Shown piece by piece: positions 5,230-5,904 of a stretch of DNA of 5,904 nt. The stretch lies in NCBI GenBank assembly GCA_030706065.1, contig JAUZPH010000249.1, forward strand, positions 1 through 5,904. Reading direction: 5' to 3'. A program made the position numbers and the translations under genes. The stretch is from Bacillota bacterium. GTDB taxonomy: Bacteria > Bacillota > Clostridia > Clostridiales > Clostridiaceae. The notes below the pieces were generated by a model. It saw only the letters and a list, made by a program, of their open reading frames with translations. It was not told the DNA's origin and did not search any database. The number at the start of each line of letters is the position of its first letter. Position 1 is the first letter of the stretch.

Positions 5230-5904
5230 TTAGTAGTTAACTATAGCTGCAAAGTCTGCAGGAACCAGGCTTGCTCCTCCAACCAGGGCTCCGTCGATAT
5301 CTGACATACCCATCTGTTCCTTTATTGTAGATGGCTTTACAGATCCGCCGTACTGGATTTTTATTGTATCGGCAACTTCTGCACCGTAAATATTCCTGAC
5401 ACAGCTTCTTATGAAGGCTATTGTTTCATTAGCCTGCTCATTAGTAGCTGTCTTACCTGTTCCTATTGCCCAGATTGGTTCATAGGCTATTACAAGAGCC
5501 TTAACCTGGTCAGCAGTGAGGCCCGCAAGGTCAAGTTTAACCTGTCTTCCTATAACCTCTTCGGTCACATTGGCTTCTCTCTCTTCAAGGGATTCGCCAA
5601 CACAGAGAATCGGTACCAAATTGTGAACAAAGCAAGCCTTTAACTTCTTGTTTACCGATGCATCGGTCTCATTAAAGTATTGTCTTCTCTCACTATGTCC
5701 TATTATAACATAATCTATGGCCATTGCCTCCAGCATTCCCGGAGAAACTTCACCGGTAAATGCTCCCTTTTCTTCAAAGTACACGTTCTGTGCACCAACC
5801 TTTATATTGCTGCCGGCCGCAGCCTTTTTAACTGCATCAAGGCATACAAATGTAGGACAAACTACCACCTCACACTTTGCATCCTTTACAAGAGGCTTTA
5901 ATTC
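5230..5904 (-). CDS. tpiA: Triosephosphate isomerase (5' end outside window)
   Basis: Interconverts dihydroxyacetone phosphate and glyceraldehyde 3-phosphate in the cytoplasm. The frame is open to the right edge; 224 codons are visible, starting ELKPLVKDAKCEV, so the GTG at 5868 is an internal valine, not a start. About 25 N-terminal residues, including the NWKMN segment with the substrate lysine, lie outside. Visible features are the catalytic His in VIIGHSERR (visible residue 70, about 95 in the whole protein), the catalytic Glu in AYEPIWAIGTGKTA (visible 142, about 167) with its mobile loop, and the phosphate-binding YGGSVK and GALVGGASL. The C-terminus is complete. Arginines are mostly AGA, like gpmI A downstream, in line with one strongly expressed operon that probably continues upstream. 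Confidence 0.97.
   Translation of the reverse strand, partial: ELKPLVKDAKCEVVVCPTFVCLDAVKKAAAGSNIKVGAQNVYFEEKGAFTGEVSPGMLEAMAIDYVIIGHSERRQYFNETDASVNKKLKACFVHNLVPILCVGESLEEREANVTEEVIGRQVKLDLAGLTADQVKALVIAYEPIWAIGTGKTATNEQANETIAFIRSCVRNIYGAEVADTIKIQYGGSVKPSTIKEQMGMSDIDGALVGGASLVPADFAAIVNY

Overview
The window looks like chromosomal DNA of a low-GC Gram-positive anaerobe, most likely a clostridium. The evidence is A/T-rich spacers, strong GGAGG-type ribosome binding sites, almost exclusive AGA/AGG arginine codons, and a phosphoglycerate kinase with wording I associate with clostridial enzymes (for example CGYLIQKELKFLG and LDHRV). The species cannot be named from the sequence alone.

Layout, reading the minus strand in the direction of transcription (right to left): the end of tpiA (5904-5230, start outside the window); a 190-base spacer full of inverted repeats; a complete gpmI (5039-3510, called copy A); a 36-base perfect palindrome that probably ends transcription from both sides; then, on the opposite strand, a CBS-CBS-ACT regulatory-type protein gene (2816-3436, +); a 447-base spacer between divergent genes holding a ~194-base element with terminal inverted repeats and two matching hairpins; pgk (2368-1178); and a second gpmI (984 to the window edge, copy B, 3' end missing) with its own promoter and two dyad sites.

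Together the genes cover lower glycolysis: triosephosphate isomerase, phosphoglycerate kinase and cofactor-independent phosphoglycerate mutase. There are two gpmI genes whose products are about 77% identical without a gap over the 328 residues visible in both. tpiA and gpmI A mostly use AGA for arginine, while pgk and gpmI B favour AGG. I infer a main, highly expressed glycolytic operon (tpiA-gpmI A, probably with gap/pgk upstream, outside the window) next to a second, differently expressed pgk-gpmI B pair.

The least explained parts are the two structured spacers. The 2466-2659 element has 15-base perfect (18-base near-perfect) terminal inverted repeats and two internal hairpins with an identical 9-base loop, a bulge at the same place, and a compensatory base-pair change in the stem. 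The 5067-5228 spacer holds two strong inverted repeats plus alternative and crossing pairings directly between the tpiA stop and the gpmI A ribosome binding site. Neither matches an RNA family that I recognise.
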